Notes: a model not told the origin generated them from the letters alone. Positions 1-10,290 are shown, counted from the stretch's first letter. The stretch: 64,000 nucleotides of DNA from Bifidobacterium oedipodis (GCF_012932425.1 NZ_JAAIII010000003.1:186001-250000); one strand, 5' to 3'. Made by a program: numbers and translations.

Positions 1-1983
<1,983 letters not shown>

Positions 1984-2025
1984 CAGCAGCTCACTAAAAT
2001 CACCTGCTAACCCAGTGAAACCCAT

Positions 2026-2076
2026 CAGGGTGGCCGCCGCTAGTGCCTAACATGGCACACAGCGACGGCCACCCTG
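2026..2076 (+). terminator. Long hairpin between thiC and thiD
   Basis: Perfect 11-bp stem (2026-2036 with 2066-2076, CAGGGTGGCCG arm) continued inward by CGCT/AGCG and TGCC/GGCA. There is no T-run after it, so it may be a partial terminator or a processing/stability element that lowers thiD expression relative to thiC. Confidence 0.5.
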
Positions 2077-2143
2077 CGTCATAGATTGTATGCAATACCC
2101 CGCTGCCGGGGTGAATATCATTGATAGCAACGAAGGAGAGGGA

Positions 2144-2995
2144 ATGTCCACTCTGCCACCAGTTCTTGCGATTTCCGGTTCGGATTCATCCGGCGGCGCA
2201 GGCCAGCAGGCCGATCTGAAAACCATGATGGCTTGCGGCGTGTTCGGCATGAGCGCCATCACCGCGCTCACCGCACAGAATACTTGCGGCGTGCGCTCAA
2301 TTCAGAATACTGAGCCCGCCATCCTCGCCGATCAGATCGATGCGGTATTCGAAGACATTCCGCCTGTGGCCGTGAAAATCGGTATGGTCTCCTCCACCGA
2401 ACTCATCGAGACCATCGCCGACCGTCTGGTTGCCCATCATGCCATGAACGTGGTGCTCGACCCGGTGATGGTTGCCACTTCCGGCGCTCGGCTTATCTCC
2501 GACGACGCGATTGCCACGTTAACCGAACGCCTGTTCCCTCTTGCCACGGTGATTACGCCCAATGTGCCGGAAACCGAAGTATTGCTCGATTTGGCCACCG
2601 GCCACAACGCCGAAGTCGATAGCGGAGCATGGCACGACGATGCCCCCACACGCATTCACACGTCCGCCGATATGGAATCGGCAGGCACGGCCATCGCGCG
2701 GCATTACGGCTGTGCAGTGCTTGTCAAAGGTGGCCATGCCATCAATGATGCGAACGACGTGTTGGCCGAACCCGACGGCACAATCACCTGGTTCGACGGC
2801 GTGCGCGTCAATAATCCGAACACGCATGGTACCGGCTGCACGCTAAGCTCAGCCATTGCCTCGAATCTCGCCAAAGGTGAGACACTCACCGATGCGATCA
2901 GCCATGCCAAGGAATATCTGACCGGTGCTCTCGAAGCCCAGCTCAATCTTGGCAAGGGTTCCGGCCCCATGGATCACGCCTGGCGATACCGCTGA
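2144..2995 (+). CDS. thiD: Hydroxymethylpyrimidine/phosphomethylpyrimidine kinase ThiD
   Basis: Ribokinase-fold kinase that phosphorylates HMP and HMP-P to HMP-PP for thiamine synthesis. The start is ATG 2144, placed by GAAGGAGAGGGA just upstream, giving 283 residues, slightly longer than the family's ~265. The N-terminus has the family signature AISGSDSSGGAGQQADLKT, then GVFGMSAITALTAQNT and VLDPVMVATSG. The C-terminal anion-hole motif NTHGTGCTLSSAIA carries the catalytic Asp position of the fold. A short region around residues 150-190 is an insertion relative to typical ThiD. It lies 160 bp after thiC, with a hairpin between, and 45 bp before the DUF77 gene. Function is secure. Confidence 0.95.
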   Translation: MSTLPPVLAISGSDSSGGAGQQADLKTMMACGVFGMSAITALTAQNTCGVRSIQNTEPAILADQIDAVFEDIPPVAVKIGMVSSTELIETIADRLVAHHAMNVVLDPVMVATSGARLISDDAIATLTERLFPLATVITPNVPETEVLLDLATGHNAEVDSGAWHDDAPTRIHTSADMESAGTAIARHYGCAVLVKGGHAINDANDVLAEPDGTITWFDGVRVNNPNTHGTGCTLSSAIASNLAKGETLTDAISHAKEYLTGALEAQLNLGKGSGPMDHAWRYR

Positions 2996-3040
2996 TACAT
3001 AAGCAATACTGATACTGAAGGTATTGATAAAGGAGTTATC

Positions 3041-3409
3041 ATGACTGAACTCGATCGTGACGCACTGACGCAGGAAGTGCCCATCAACCCTGAAACCGGC
3101 AAGCCGTACATCAACACGCTGGCCGCCGTGGCGATCAGCCCGGCCGGCGGCAGCCCGGAGAAATCCGCTGAAGTGGCCGAGGCCGTGCAGGTGATCCGCG
3201 AATCCGGTCTGCCGAGCGACACCAACGCGATGTTCACCAACATCGAAGGCGATTTAGACGAAGTGCTCCGTGTTGTGGCCGATGCCACCCGCAAGCTTGC
3301 CGAGCGAGGCATGCGCACCGACGTGGTGATGCGCTTGGATATCCGCCCCGGCTTCACCGGTCAGATCACCGCCAAGCAAGCCCTAGTCAACGAAATTCTC
3401 AACAAGTAG
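3041..3409 (+). CDS. Thiamine-binding DUF77/MTH1187-family protein
   Basis: Small (122 aa) cytosolic protein of the MTH1187/YkoF-like thiamine-binding family (formerly DUF77). Recognisable features are INTLAAVAISPAG in the first beta strand, SAEVAEAVQVIRESGLPSDTNAMFTNIEGD, and a C-terminal helix RLDIRPGFTGQ. Members form a ferredoxin-like fold and bind thiamine-type ligands; the precise role (carrier, sensor or salvage) is not settled. RBS AAAGGAG lies 7 nt before ATG. The position 45 bp downstream of thiD with no terminator suggests one operon and a thiamine-linked job. Confidence 0.85.
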   Translation: MTELDRDALTQEVPINPETGKPYINTLAAVAISPAGGSPEKSAEVAEAVQVIRESGLPSDTNAMFTNIEGDLDEVLRVVADATRKLAERGMRTDVVMRLDIRPGFTGQITAKQALVNEILNK

Positions 3410-3446
3410 GGGTTTCTCACACCCCCTTCATGGCTTTGCCTCAGAG

Positions 3447-3484
3447 CGATACACCCATGCACCGTAGCTTGGGTGTATCGTTTG
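3447..3484 (+). terminator. Hairpin after the thi genes
   Basis: An 11-bp inverted repeat (CGATACACCCA at 3447-3457 with TGGGTGTATCG at 3470-3480) followed by TTTG. It sits 37 bp after the DUF77 stop and ends 8 bp before the lacI-type ATG, so it could double as an operator or leader for the regulator gene. Confidence 0.55.
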
Positions 3485-3488
3485 ACTT

Positions 3489-4532
3489 ATGGTGACGATG
3501 AAGGAGATTGCGCAACAGACGGGCGTGTCCGTCTCAACAGTGTCGTTGGTGATGAATGGCAGGGACGGGGGGCGTGTCAAGCCGGATATCGCGGCGAAGG
3601 TGCGTAAGGTAGCCCAAATACTTGGCTATCAGGTCAATCCGATGGCCCGATCTCTACGCACCAACCATACGCGCATGCTCGGCTTCATCTCCGAAGAAGT
3701 GGCTACCACCCCATACGCCGGCGGCATTATCAAAGGTGCGCAGGATGCGGCCAGCCGTCTGGGTTACATGATGATTTCCGTAAGCACCGACGGCGATGCC
3801 GACGAAGACGAGGAAATCGCCGCCCTCAAACGATACGGTGTGGATGGTTTCTACTATGCGAAAATGTCGAATCGCGTCACCAGAGTGCCCCGCAGTTTGA
3901 TGGATATGCCCTTAGTGCTGGTCGACGCCACGGATCCCGAAGGACGGTTCCCCAGCATAGAGCCCGATGAATTCCGCATCGCCTATGATGCGACCACACG
4001 CCTTATCGAAGCCGGATGCGAACGTATTGCCTACGTGGGCTGCAGCGAGAACATGATCGCCCAAGATGGTCGCCTGGCCGGCTATCACGCCGCGCTTGAG
4101 GAATCGGGCGCGGGTTACAGCGAGCGACTGGTGGCCAATGTGCTGAACAACGGCCCGGCGCTGAACGCCGTATCCGAGCTGTTCGACCGTGAGCAGCCTG
4201 ACGGTTTCTTCTGCTTCAACGACGCACGCGCCTGGTACGTGTACGAATGCGCCGCCCGACGCGGCTTGACGATCGGCAAGGATATTTCCGTAGTCGGCGT
4301 GGATAACCACCGTGTGTTCGCCGAAACCTTGGAACCCCAATTGACCACTGTGGAGCTGCCGCACTACGAAATGGGCTTTTGGGCCACCTGCAAACTGGTG
4401 TCAATCATCGAAAACCGTTCACTGGATGATTTGGAACTGCCGCATACCACCGCGCCTCTGCCGCCATTGGACGCACCGATTCCCGCAAAAATCCACTGTG
4501 CTCTGATCGAAAAGCATTCCGTACGCAGCTAA
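3489..4532 (+). CDS. LacI-family regulator of the sucrose/FOS cluster
   Basis: A 347-aa repressor with the LacI helix-turn-helix at the extreme N-terminus (MKEIAQQTGVSVSTVSLVMNG), hinge region NPMARSLRTNHTRMLGF, and a periplasmic-binding-like effector domain. Translation could begin at ATG 3489, GTG 3492 or ATG 3498; no Shine-Dalgarno is visible, so a leaderless mRNA is possible. It is immediately upstream of the permease and GH32 genes, and a strong palindromic operator lies in the next intergenic region (4721-4762). The inferred role is local control of sucrose or short fructan uptake; the effector is unknown. Confidence 0.88.
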   Translation: MVTMKEIAQQTGVSVSTVSLVMNGRDGGRVKPDIAAKVRKVAQILGYQVNPMARSLRTNHTRMLGFISEEVATTPYAGGIIKGAQDAASRLGYMMISVSTDGDADEDEEIAALKRYGVDGFYYAKMSNRVTRVPRSLMDMPLVLVDATDPEGRFPSIEPDEFRIAYDATTRLIEAGCERIAYVGCSENMIAQDGRLAGYHAALEESGAGYSERLVANVLNNGPALNAVSELFDREQPDGFFCFNDARAWYVYECAARRGLTIGKDISVVGVDNHRVFAETLEPQLTTVELPHYEMGFWATCKLVSIIENRSLDDLELPHTTAPLPPLDAPIPAKIHCALIEKHSVRS

Positions 4533-4663
4533 GAGCGCCTGACGCAACTTACCGTCAGCCCATTTCCTGTAGCCGCATTCCCCGCATCTGTGTTTTCCTT
4601 ACCTCATCACGGCCGACAAGGAAGACACATTTGTGTAACGCATGCGACACGCCGAAGCATTAA

Positions 4664-4681
4664 CTGTGTTAACGGTCACAG
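4664..4681. promoter_or_regulatory. CRP-like palindrome upstream of the permease promoter
   Basis: TGTGTTAACGGTCACA (4665-4680) matches the TGTGA-N6-TCACA architecture with one mismatch, ~55 bp upstream of the -35. A second short palindrome ACACATTTGTGT lies at 4625-4636. Either could bind a global sugar regulator. No binding evidence; pattern only. Confidence 0.3.
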
Positions 4682-4720
4682 ACCGCATAATTTCAAGTAT
4701 TCCGACACGTGCCAGTAGTC

Positions 4721-4765
4721 ATATGACGTCAATCGTTTGACGTAGAACGATTGACGTCATATACT
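4721..4765 (+). promoter_or_regulatory. Permease promoter inside a perfect 17-bp inverted repeat
   Basis: The arm ATATGACGTCAATCGTT (4721-4737) is repeated as its exact reverse complement at 4746-4762 with an 8-bp spacer. Within it sit -35 TTGACG (4737-4742), a 17-bp spacer and -10 TATACT (4760-4765). TGACGTCA occurs twice and LacI-type CG-centred pseudo-operators lie in each arm. A bound repressor would occlude the polymerase completely. The likely binder is the LacI protein encoded at 3489-4532. Confidence 0.75.
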
Positions 4766-4888
4766 GAATACCACGGTTCACCGCTTTGGCGCAGAAGCTT
4801 GGCGGCGAGCCCCAAACAAAAAAGCACAGCATCATAAGAAACAAGTGACGTGCGCAGCAGCGCGTTCACCAGTAGTAAAGGGAATCAT

Positions 4889-6196
4889 ATGGCAAGTGCA
4901 TCCAAGTCTGCATGGAGGAACCCCTCCTACCTGCAGAGCTCCTTCGGCATCTTCATGTTCTTCTGCTCGTGGGGCATTTGGTGGTCCTTCTTCCAGCGTT
5001 GGCTGAATTCCATCGGCCTGAACAGCACTGAAGTCGGCACCATTTACTCCATCAACTCGCTGGCCACGTTGATCATCATGTTCGCCTACGGCGCCATTCA
5101 GGATCAGCTCGGCATCAAGCGCAAGCTGGTGGTCGCGGTCTCCGTTATCGCCGCCTGCGTCGGCCCGTTCGTCACCTTCGTCTACGCGCCGATGATTCAG
5201 GCCGGTGGCACGACCCGCTGGATCGGCGCTTTCATTGGCTCCATCGTCCTGTCCGCCGGATTCATGGCCGGCTGCTCTCTCTTCGAAGCCGTCACTGAAC
5301 GTTATTCTCGTAAATTCGGCTTCGAATACGGTCAGTCCCGTGCCTGGGGCTCCTTTGGCTACGCCATCGTGGCACTGTGCGCCGGCTGGCTGTTCAACAT
5401 CAATCCGCTGATCAACTTCTGGGTTGGCTCCGCCTTCGGCGTTGGCATGCTGCTCGTGTTCCTGCTGTGGATTCCCGCCGAGCAGAAGGAAGAACTCAAG
5501 AAGGAAGCCGATCCGAACGCCGCCCCGACCAACCCCTCCTTCAAGGAAATGGTCGCCGTTTTGAAGATGCCGACCCTGTGGGTGCTCATCGTCTTCATGC
5601 TGCTGACCAACACCTTCTACACCGTGTTCGACCAGCAGATGTTCCCGACCTATTACGCGAACCTCTTCGCCACTCCGGAAATCGGCAACGCCACCTACGG
5701 TACCCTCAACGGCATTCAGGTGTTCGTCGAGTCCGCCATGATGGGCGTCGTCCCGATCATCATGAAGAAGATCGGCGTTCGCAACGCCCTGCTGCTCGGC
5801 GCCTTCGTGATGTTCGCCCGTATCGGCCTGTGCGGCGTGTTCCACGACCCGATCTCCGTGTCCATCGTTAAGATGTTCCACTCCATCGAGGTTCCGCTGT
5901 TCTGCCTGCCGGCATTCCGCTACTTCACCCTGCACTTCGACACGAAGCTTTCCGCCACCCTGTACATGGTGGGCTTCCAGATCGCCTCGCAGGTGGGCCA
6001 GGTCATCTTCTCCACTCCGCTCGGCAAGCTGCACGACACCATGGGCGACCGTCCTACCTTCTTCACCATCTCGGCCATTGTGCTTGCCGCTCTGATCTAC
6101 GGCTTCTTCGTGATCAAGCGCGACGATCAGGAAGTCGGCGGCGACCCGTTCTACACCGACAAGCAGCTGCGCGCTATGGAGGCTGCCAAGGCCTGA
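4889..6196 (+). CDS. cscB: Oligosaccharide:H+ symporter (LacY/CscB family)
   Basis: Major facilitator superfamily permease, 435 aa, expected to have 12 transmembrane helices and import sucrose or short fructo-oligosaccharides with protons. ATG 4889 is chosen over the upstream in-frame ATG 4850 because AAGGGA lies ~8 nt before it and the protein then begins just before the first helix. Visible family features are SSFGIFMFFCSWGIWWSFFQRWL, a central hydrophilic loop (WIPAEQKEELKKEADPNAA) between helices 6 and 7, and a Lys-rich hydrophilic C-terminus. The neighbouring GH32 hydrolase suggests the imported sugar is split inside the cell. Confidence 0.9.
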   Translation: MASASKSAWRNPSYLQSSFGIFMFFCSWGIWWSFFQRWLNSIGLNSTEVGTIYSINSLATLIIMFAYGAIQDQLGIKRKLVVAVSVIAACVGPFVTFVYAPMIQAGGTTRWIGAFIGSIVLSAGFMAGCSLFEAVTERYSRKFGFEYGQSRAWGSFGYAIVALCAGWLFNINPLINFWVGSAFGVGMLLVFLLWIPAEQKEELKKEADPNAAPTNPSFKEMVAVLKMPTLWVLIVFMLLTNTFYTVFDQQMFPTYYANLFATPEIGNATYGTLNGIQVFVESAMMGVVPIIMKKIGVRNALLLGAFVMFARIGLCGVFHDPISVSIVKMFHSIEVPLFCLPAFRYFTLHFDTKLSATLYMVGFQIASQVGQVIFSTPLGKLHDTMGDRPTFFTISAIVLAALIYGFFVIKRDDQEVGGDPFYTDKQLRAMEAAKA

Positions 6197-6199
6197 TCG

Positions 6200-6316
6200 G
6201 TTTTGTCTGAATCAGACGGCCACAAGTCGCACAATTCAGACAAAACAAGGACAAAGTGTCTAGAATACAAAAATGGGCGTCTGGAGTGTTTTACCCCTTT
6301 TTCTTCTCCAGACGCC
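6200..6316. repeat. Two long inverted repeats between permease and GH32
   Basis: Inverted repeat 1 pairs 6200-6211 with 6235-6246 (GTTTTGTCTGAA arm, 12 bp). Inverted repeat 2 pairs 6276-6286 with 6306-6316 (GGCGTCTGGAG arm, 11 bp). Together they occupy most of the 259-bp gap between the permease stop and the hydrolase start. They may be transcript-processing or partial termination hairpins. Confidence 0.5.
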
Positions 6317-6455
6317 TGTTTCCAAAACTAAACCCCTTCGCTTTCGACGCGCCAGAGTCCTGGGAAAACTTCCGGCGAACACGCCCTGTATTCGCGATTC
6401 CCCCACAATCCATATGTCCTCTTATTCCTCCCCACATAGAAAGGTGTTCTCAACG

Positions 6456-8006
6456 ATGAGCGACTTCACCCCCATCCTCACCCCGATCAAGGATCACGCC
6501 GCAGAGCTGGCCAAGGCCGAGGCCGGCGTTGCCGAACTCGCAGCCAAGCGTAACAACCGCTGGTACCCGAAGTTCCATATCGCCTCCAACGGCGGCTGGA
6601 TCAACGATCCGAATGGCCTGAGCTATTACAAGGGCCGCTGGCATGTCTTCTACCAGCTGCACCCCTACGGCACCCAGTGGGGGCCGATGCACTGGGGTCA
6701 TGTCTCCTCCCCCGACATGCTTACCTGGAAGCGCGAACCGGTGATGTTCGCCCCCAGTCTGGAGCAGGAGAAGGATGGCGTGTTCTCCGGATCCGCCGTA
6801 ATCGGCGATGACGGCGCACTGCGCTTCTACTACACCGGCCACCGCTGGGCCAATGGCCACGACGGCACCGACGGCGAATGGCAGGTGCAGATGTACGCCA
6901 CGCCCGACAACGACGAGCTCACCTCCGCCACCAAGCACGGCATGGTCGTCGATTGCCCGCGCGATGAAGTCGACTCCCACTTCCGCGATCCGAAGGTGTG
7001 GAAGACCGGCGACACCTGGTACATGACCTTCGGCGTGTGCTCGGCTGAACGCCGCGGCCAGATGTGGCTCTACACCTCCGACGACATGGTCGAATGGACC
7101 TTCAAGCGCGTGCTCTTCGAGCACCCGGATCCGGACGTGTGGATGCTCGAATGCCCCGACTTCTTCCCGATCCGTGACGCCGAAGGCAACGAGAAGTGGG
7201 TTATTGGCTTCTCCGCCATGGGTGCCAAGAAGCACGGCTTCATGAACCGCAACGTGAACAACGCCGGTTATATGATCGGCACGTGGGAACCGGGCGAGGA
7301 GTTCAAGCCCGAAACCGAGTTCCGCCTGTGGGATTGTGGCCACAACTTCTATGCACCACAGTCCTTCACCGATCCCGACGGCCGTCAGATCATGTACGGC
7401 TGGATGAGCCCGTTCACCCAGCCCATTCCGATGGAGAACGACGGTTGGTGTGGCAACCTCACCCTGCCCCGCGAAATCACGCTGGGTGCTGACGGCGATC
7501 TGCACACCGCTCCCGTCGCCGAAATGGAGGGTCTACGAGTCGACACCTTCGACCATGGCGAGATTACACTGGGCGTCAACGAGTCCAAGATCATCTCCGA
7601 TGATGCCGAAGCCGTGGAAATCGAAATGACCATCGATCTCAAGAACTCCACTGCCGAACGTGCCTCGCTGCATGTACACGAAACCGCCGACGGCGCATTC
7701 ACGAACATCGCCTACGACGATCAGATCGGCCGTGTGGTCATCGACCGTGGCGCCGCCGCCCAAGGCGATCGCGGATACCGCGCCGCTCCGCTGGATGCTG
7801 CGGAACTCGCCGCTGACGAACTCAAGCTGCGCGTGTTCATCGACCGCGGCTGCGTGGAGGTGTACGTCAACGACGGACGCCAGGCCATGAGCTCCTACTC
7901 CTACCCCTCCGAGGGCGATCGCGCCATCAGGCTCGTCGCCGAGTCCGGAACGCTGAAGGTCACCTCCCTCAAGCTTCACCACATGAAGTCCATCGGATTG
8001 GAATAA
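6456..8006 (+). CDS. cscA: GH32 beta-fructofuranosidase (sucrose/FOS hydrolase)
   Basis: Hydrolyses terminal beta-fructosyl bonds in sucrose and short fructans; no signal peptide, so intracellular. ATG 6456 is selected because of AGAAAGG upstream and the agreement with family length (516 aa). The five-blade propeller carries the nucleophile in WINDPNG (Asp51), the transition-state stabiliser in FRDPKVW, and the acid/base Glu in LECPDFF. A C-terminal beta-sandwich follows from about residue 350 (LRVFIDRGCVEVYVNDG). It is paired with the symporter and LacI regulator; a terminator lies ~90 bp downstream. Confidence 0.95.
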   Translation: MSDFTPILTPIKDHAAELAKAEAGVAELAAKRNNRWYPKFHIASNGGWINDPNGLSYYKGRWHVFYQLHPYGTQWGPMHWGHVSSPDMLTWKREPVMFAPSLEQEKDGVFSGSAVIGDDGALRFYYTGHRWANGHDGTDGEWQVQMYATPDNDELTSATKHGMVVDCPRDEVDSHFRDPKVWKTGDTWYMTFGVCSAERRGQMWLYTSDDMVEWTFKRVLFEHPDPDVWMLECPDFFPIRDAEGNEKWVIGFSAMGAKKHGFMNRNVNNAGYMIGTWEPGEEFKPETEFRLWDCGHNFYAPQSFTDPDGRQIMYGWMSPFTQPIPMENDGWCGNLTLPREITLGADGDLHTAPVAEMEGLRVDTFDHGEITLGVNESKIISDDAEAVEIEMTIDLKNSTAERASLHVHETADGAFTNIAYDDQIGRVVIDRGAAAQGDRGYRAAPLDAAELAADELKLRVFIDRGCVEVYVNDGRQAMSSYSYPSEGDRAIRLVAESGTLKVTSLKLHHMKSIGLE

Positions 8007-8015
8007 GCGTTCCTA

Positions 8016-8092
8016 AGATGCCTCGACTTCGCTCGGCATGACGAGATACCCCCTCGTCATCCTGAGCGAGGCGTAGCCGAGTCGAAGGATCT
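8016..8092. repeat. Intergenic palindromic repeat element
   Basis: Imperfect inverted repeat: left arm 8016-8045 (CCTCGACTTCGCTCGGCATG core) and right arm 8053-8092 (GTCATCCTGAGCGAGGCG core, then GAGTCGAAGGATCT). The right arm is of the TCATCCTGAGCGA...GTCGAAGGATCT type seen between genes in many bacteria, so it is probably a small dispersed element rather than locus-specific. Confidence 0.55.
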
Positions 8093-8094
8093 CT

Positions 8095-8124
8095 AGCCCC
8101 CTCACCGTCTGAGGGGGCTTTTAT
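8095..8124 (+). terminator. Intrinsic terminator of the csc cluster
   Basis: Nine-bp GC-rich stem GCCCCCTCA (8096-8104) with TGAGGGGGC (8110-8118), 5-nt loop, then TTTT. Textbook rho-independent form. Confidence 0.85.
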
Positions 8125-8170
8125 CATATGGGCCGACACAATAACGCCGGCCGCCCGGCAAACGGGCTCC

Positions 8171-8216
8171 TCACCTTACCGTTGCGCCACGGTCCGGCAT
8201 ACATCAGGCAAGGTGA
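8171..8216 (+). promoter_or_regulatory. RBS-sequestering leader hairpin of the ABC permease gene
   Basis: TCACCTTACC (8171-8180) pairs 9 of 10 with GGCAAGGTGA (8207-8216), which contains the Shine-Dalgarno AAGGTGA of the permease, closing a 26-nt loop. This would hide the ribosome site. No TPP-riboswitch core (CTGAGA, GAACCTGA) is visible in the leader. Confidence 0.4.
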
Positions 8217-8219
8217 ACC

Positions 8220-9005
8220 ATGAATAGCATTCACGCACGTGTAATCCACCGCATTCCCACAATCATCGCGGTAGTGGCATTATTGGCAGTCTGGGAGGCA
8301 TGGGTGCGATTGGCGCACGTCTCCCCGACGATGATCGCAGCCCCCTCAGAAATCGCACAGGCCACTGTGGAAACATGGCCCACACTGGGGCCGGCAGCCG
8401 CCGTCACCGCATACGAGGGCGTGGTCGGATTCCTGTTCGCCGTATTCTTCGGCATTATGATCGGCGTGGTTTTCTATTGTTCGCGCACACTGAACGCCGC
8501 CATCTATCCGCTGCTGGCCGCGGCGCAAACCATGCCGCTAATCTCCATCGCACCGTTGTTCCTTATCTGGTTCGGCTTCGAAGTGTCGGGCAAAATCGTG
8601 ATCGCAACGGTGTTCGGCCTGTTCCCCATCGCCGTGCAAACCATCCGTGGTCTGCAGGCCGTGCCGCAGTTCTATTCCGACGTGGCCTTGACCTGCGGCG
8701 CCTCCCCCGCCTGGACCCTTTGGCATGTCAAACTGCGTGTGGCCGCACGCCAGATCTACGGTGGCATTCGTGTCTCCGCCGCCTATATTTTCGCCACCGC
8801 CTCCACCGCTGAATATCTGGGTGCGCGCAAAGGCCTGGGCATCTGGCTGCAAGCGGCCTATAACTCTTTCCGCACCCCGCTGATTTTCTCCGCCACTTTC
8901 GTCATCATCGCCATGACCGCCGTGCTGATGCTTGCCGCCAACCTCAGCGAACGCCTGATTCTGGGGCCGGCCGAGGATGAGGAAGATCCCGACGCCGACC
9001 AGTAG
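8220..9005 (+). CDS. ABC transporter permease (ThiX/SsuC-type)
   Basis: Single-component inner-membrane permease (261 aa) of the nitrate/sulfonate/thiamine-precursor class. About six hydrophobic segments are visible, beginning IIAVVALLAVWEAWVRLA. The EAA loop that contacts the ATPase is recognisable around TCGASPAWTLWHVKLRVAARQIYGGIRV. The C-terminus is acidic (AEDEEDPDADQ). RBS AAGGTGA is 4 nt before ATG. The next gene encodes an NMT1/THI5-like binding protein, which together with the upstream thi genes suggests HMP or another thiamine precursor as cargo. No ATPase gene accompanies the pair. Confidence 0.85.
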   Translation: MNSIHARVIHRIPTIIAVVALLAVWEAWVRLAHVSPTMIAAPSEIAQATVETWPTLGPAAAVTAYEGVVGFLFAVFFGIMIGVVFYCSRTLNAAIYPLLAAAQTMPLISIAPLFLIWFGFEVSGKIVIATVFGLFPIAVQTIRGLQAVPQFYSDVALTCGASPAWTLWHVKLRVAARQIYGGIRVSAAYIFATASTAEYLGARKGLGIWLQAAYNSFRTPLIFSATFVIIAMTAVLMLAANLSERLILGPAEDEEDPDADQ

Positions 9006-9141
9006 GTTCAAACGGTGGGTTCGCCATCGGCAGCGTATAATGATGAATGCTGAAACCAATGTGTGGCAAACCGGCCTGTTCCGAGACTTCATAGGAACCG
9101 CCGGGGGCATTGGGACCAACGGAATGCGATAAGGCCCTTCA

Positions 9142-9191
9142 GACTATTCTCTGCCGGATTTCCGTTCGGAAAGCAGTCCCAGAGAATAGTC
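9142..9191 (+). promoter_or_regulatory. Structured leader before the binding-protein gene
   Basis: A perfect 12-bp stem (GACTATTCTCTG 9142-9153 with CAGAGAATAGTC 9180-9191) encloses a smaller TTTCC/GGAAA hairpin. It ends 28 bp before the ATG. An isolated -10-like TATAAT (9036-9041) without a clear -35 lies upstream. It may allow separate control or stabilisation of the lipoprotein message. Confidence 0.45.
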
Positions 9192-9219
9192 AGATTAGAA
9201 GAACTAGGGAATCATCATT

Positions 9220-10290
9220 ATGAAGCATCGCCTTGTATCCAAGGCCATCGCCCTTATGGGCGCTGCCGCCATGGCACTTTCACTCGCAGCCTGCGGTCAG
9301 ACCAATACCGCCGACTCCTCCAATAGCAACACCTCAGACCTGAAAAAGGTCACGTTTATGTTGTCTTGGGCACCGGACACCAACCATATCGGTGTGTATG
9401 TGGCCAAAAACAAGGGCTGGTTCAAAGACGCCGGGCTCGACGTGGATATCGTGGCCGTGGCCCAGGCCGGCGCCGAACAGGCCGTGAACAACGGCGTGGC
9501 CGATTTCGCCCTTTCCAACCTGACCAACACCGGCATGTATGACCTCAAGGGCGCCACCATCAAGCAGGTGCTGCAGGTGCAACAGAAGCCGAGCGCTATC
9601 TGGTGCTCGCTGGCTTCCAACACCGAAATCAAGTCGCCGAAGGACTTCGACGGCAAAACCTTCGCCACGTTTGGTTCGAACGAATCCGATGCCGTGATTC
9701 GTCGTATGATTCAGACCGACGGCGGCAAGGGCGAATTCGACAAGGTCACCGTGGGCACCTCCACCTTCCAGACCATGGAATCCGGCAAGGCCGATTTCGG
9801 TGGATTCTACGCCACTTGGGAAGGCGTACAGGCCGAAATGTACGGCCCTGCGCTCAACTGCTTCACCGAGCCTGATTATGGCGTGCCCGGCAACGCGGAT
9901 TCCATCGGCATTATCACCAACGAGAAAACCATCAAGAACAACCCGGAGCTGGTTAAGAAGTTCACCCAGGCCACCCAGAAGGGTTACGAATACGCCTATG
10001 ATCACCCGGATGATGCCGCACAAATCCTTGTGGACGAAGCTCCGGACGCCAACCTCAAGGTTGATTTCGTCAAGAAGAGCATGCAGGTGATCGTCGACGG
10101 TCAGTACTGGGGCGACAAGGCCAAGATCAAGGATGGTTCCTTCGTGCTTGGCACCAATGATTTCGTCGAGCCGCAGAAGTACTTCGACTTCCTGGCTGAC
10201 GCGGACGCCTACACCGATTCACATGGCAAGGTGATTCACGAGGCCCCGCAGACCAAGGATTTGGCCACCAACGATTTCCTCGCCAAGTAG
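9220..10290 (+). CDS. NMT1/THI5-like substrate-binding lipoprotein (thiamine precursor uptake)
   Basis: A 356-aa extracellular binding protein. Lys-rich n-region, hydrophobic core and lipobox LSLAACG put the lipidated Cys at residue 26. The mature part opens with KVTFMLSWAPDTNHIGVYVAKNKGWFKDAGL, the signature of the NMT1/THI5 family that binds pyrimidine precursors of thiamine. The middle has VADFALSNLTNTGMYDLKGA and FGSNESDAVIRRM. The gene follows the permease by 214 bp, a gap holding a structured leader. Cargo is most likely HMP-type given family and thi neighbours, but the family also binds riboflavin, nitrate and sulfonates. Confidence 0.85.
   Translation: MKHRLVSKAIALMGAAAMALSLAACGQTNTADSSNSNTSDLKKVTFMLSWAPDTNHIGVYVAKNKGWFKDAGLDVDIVAVAQAGAEQAVNNGVADFALSNLTNTGMYDLKGATIKQVLQVQQKPSAIWCSLASNTEIKSPKDFDGKTFATFGSNESDAVIRRMIQTDGGKGEFDKVTVGTSTFQTMESGKADFGGFYATWEGVQAEMYGPALNCFTEPDYGVPGNADSIGIITNEKTIKNNPELVKKFTQATQKGYEYAYDHPDDAAQILVDEAPDANLKVDFVKKSMQVIVDGQYWGDKAKIKDGSFVLGTNDFVEPQKYFDFLADADAYTDSHGKVIHEAPQTKDLATNDFLAK

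Noticed and set aside
8125..9219. TPP riboswitch in the leaders of the permease or lipoprotein genes.
   Set aside because: The conserved CTGAGA and GAACCTGA segments are absent.
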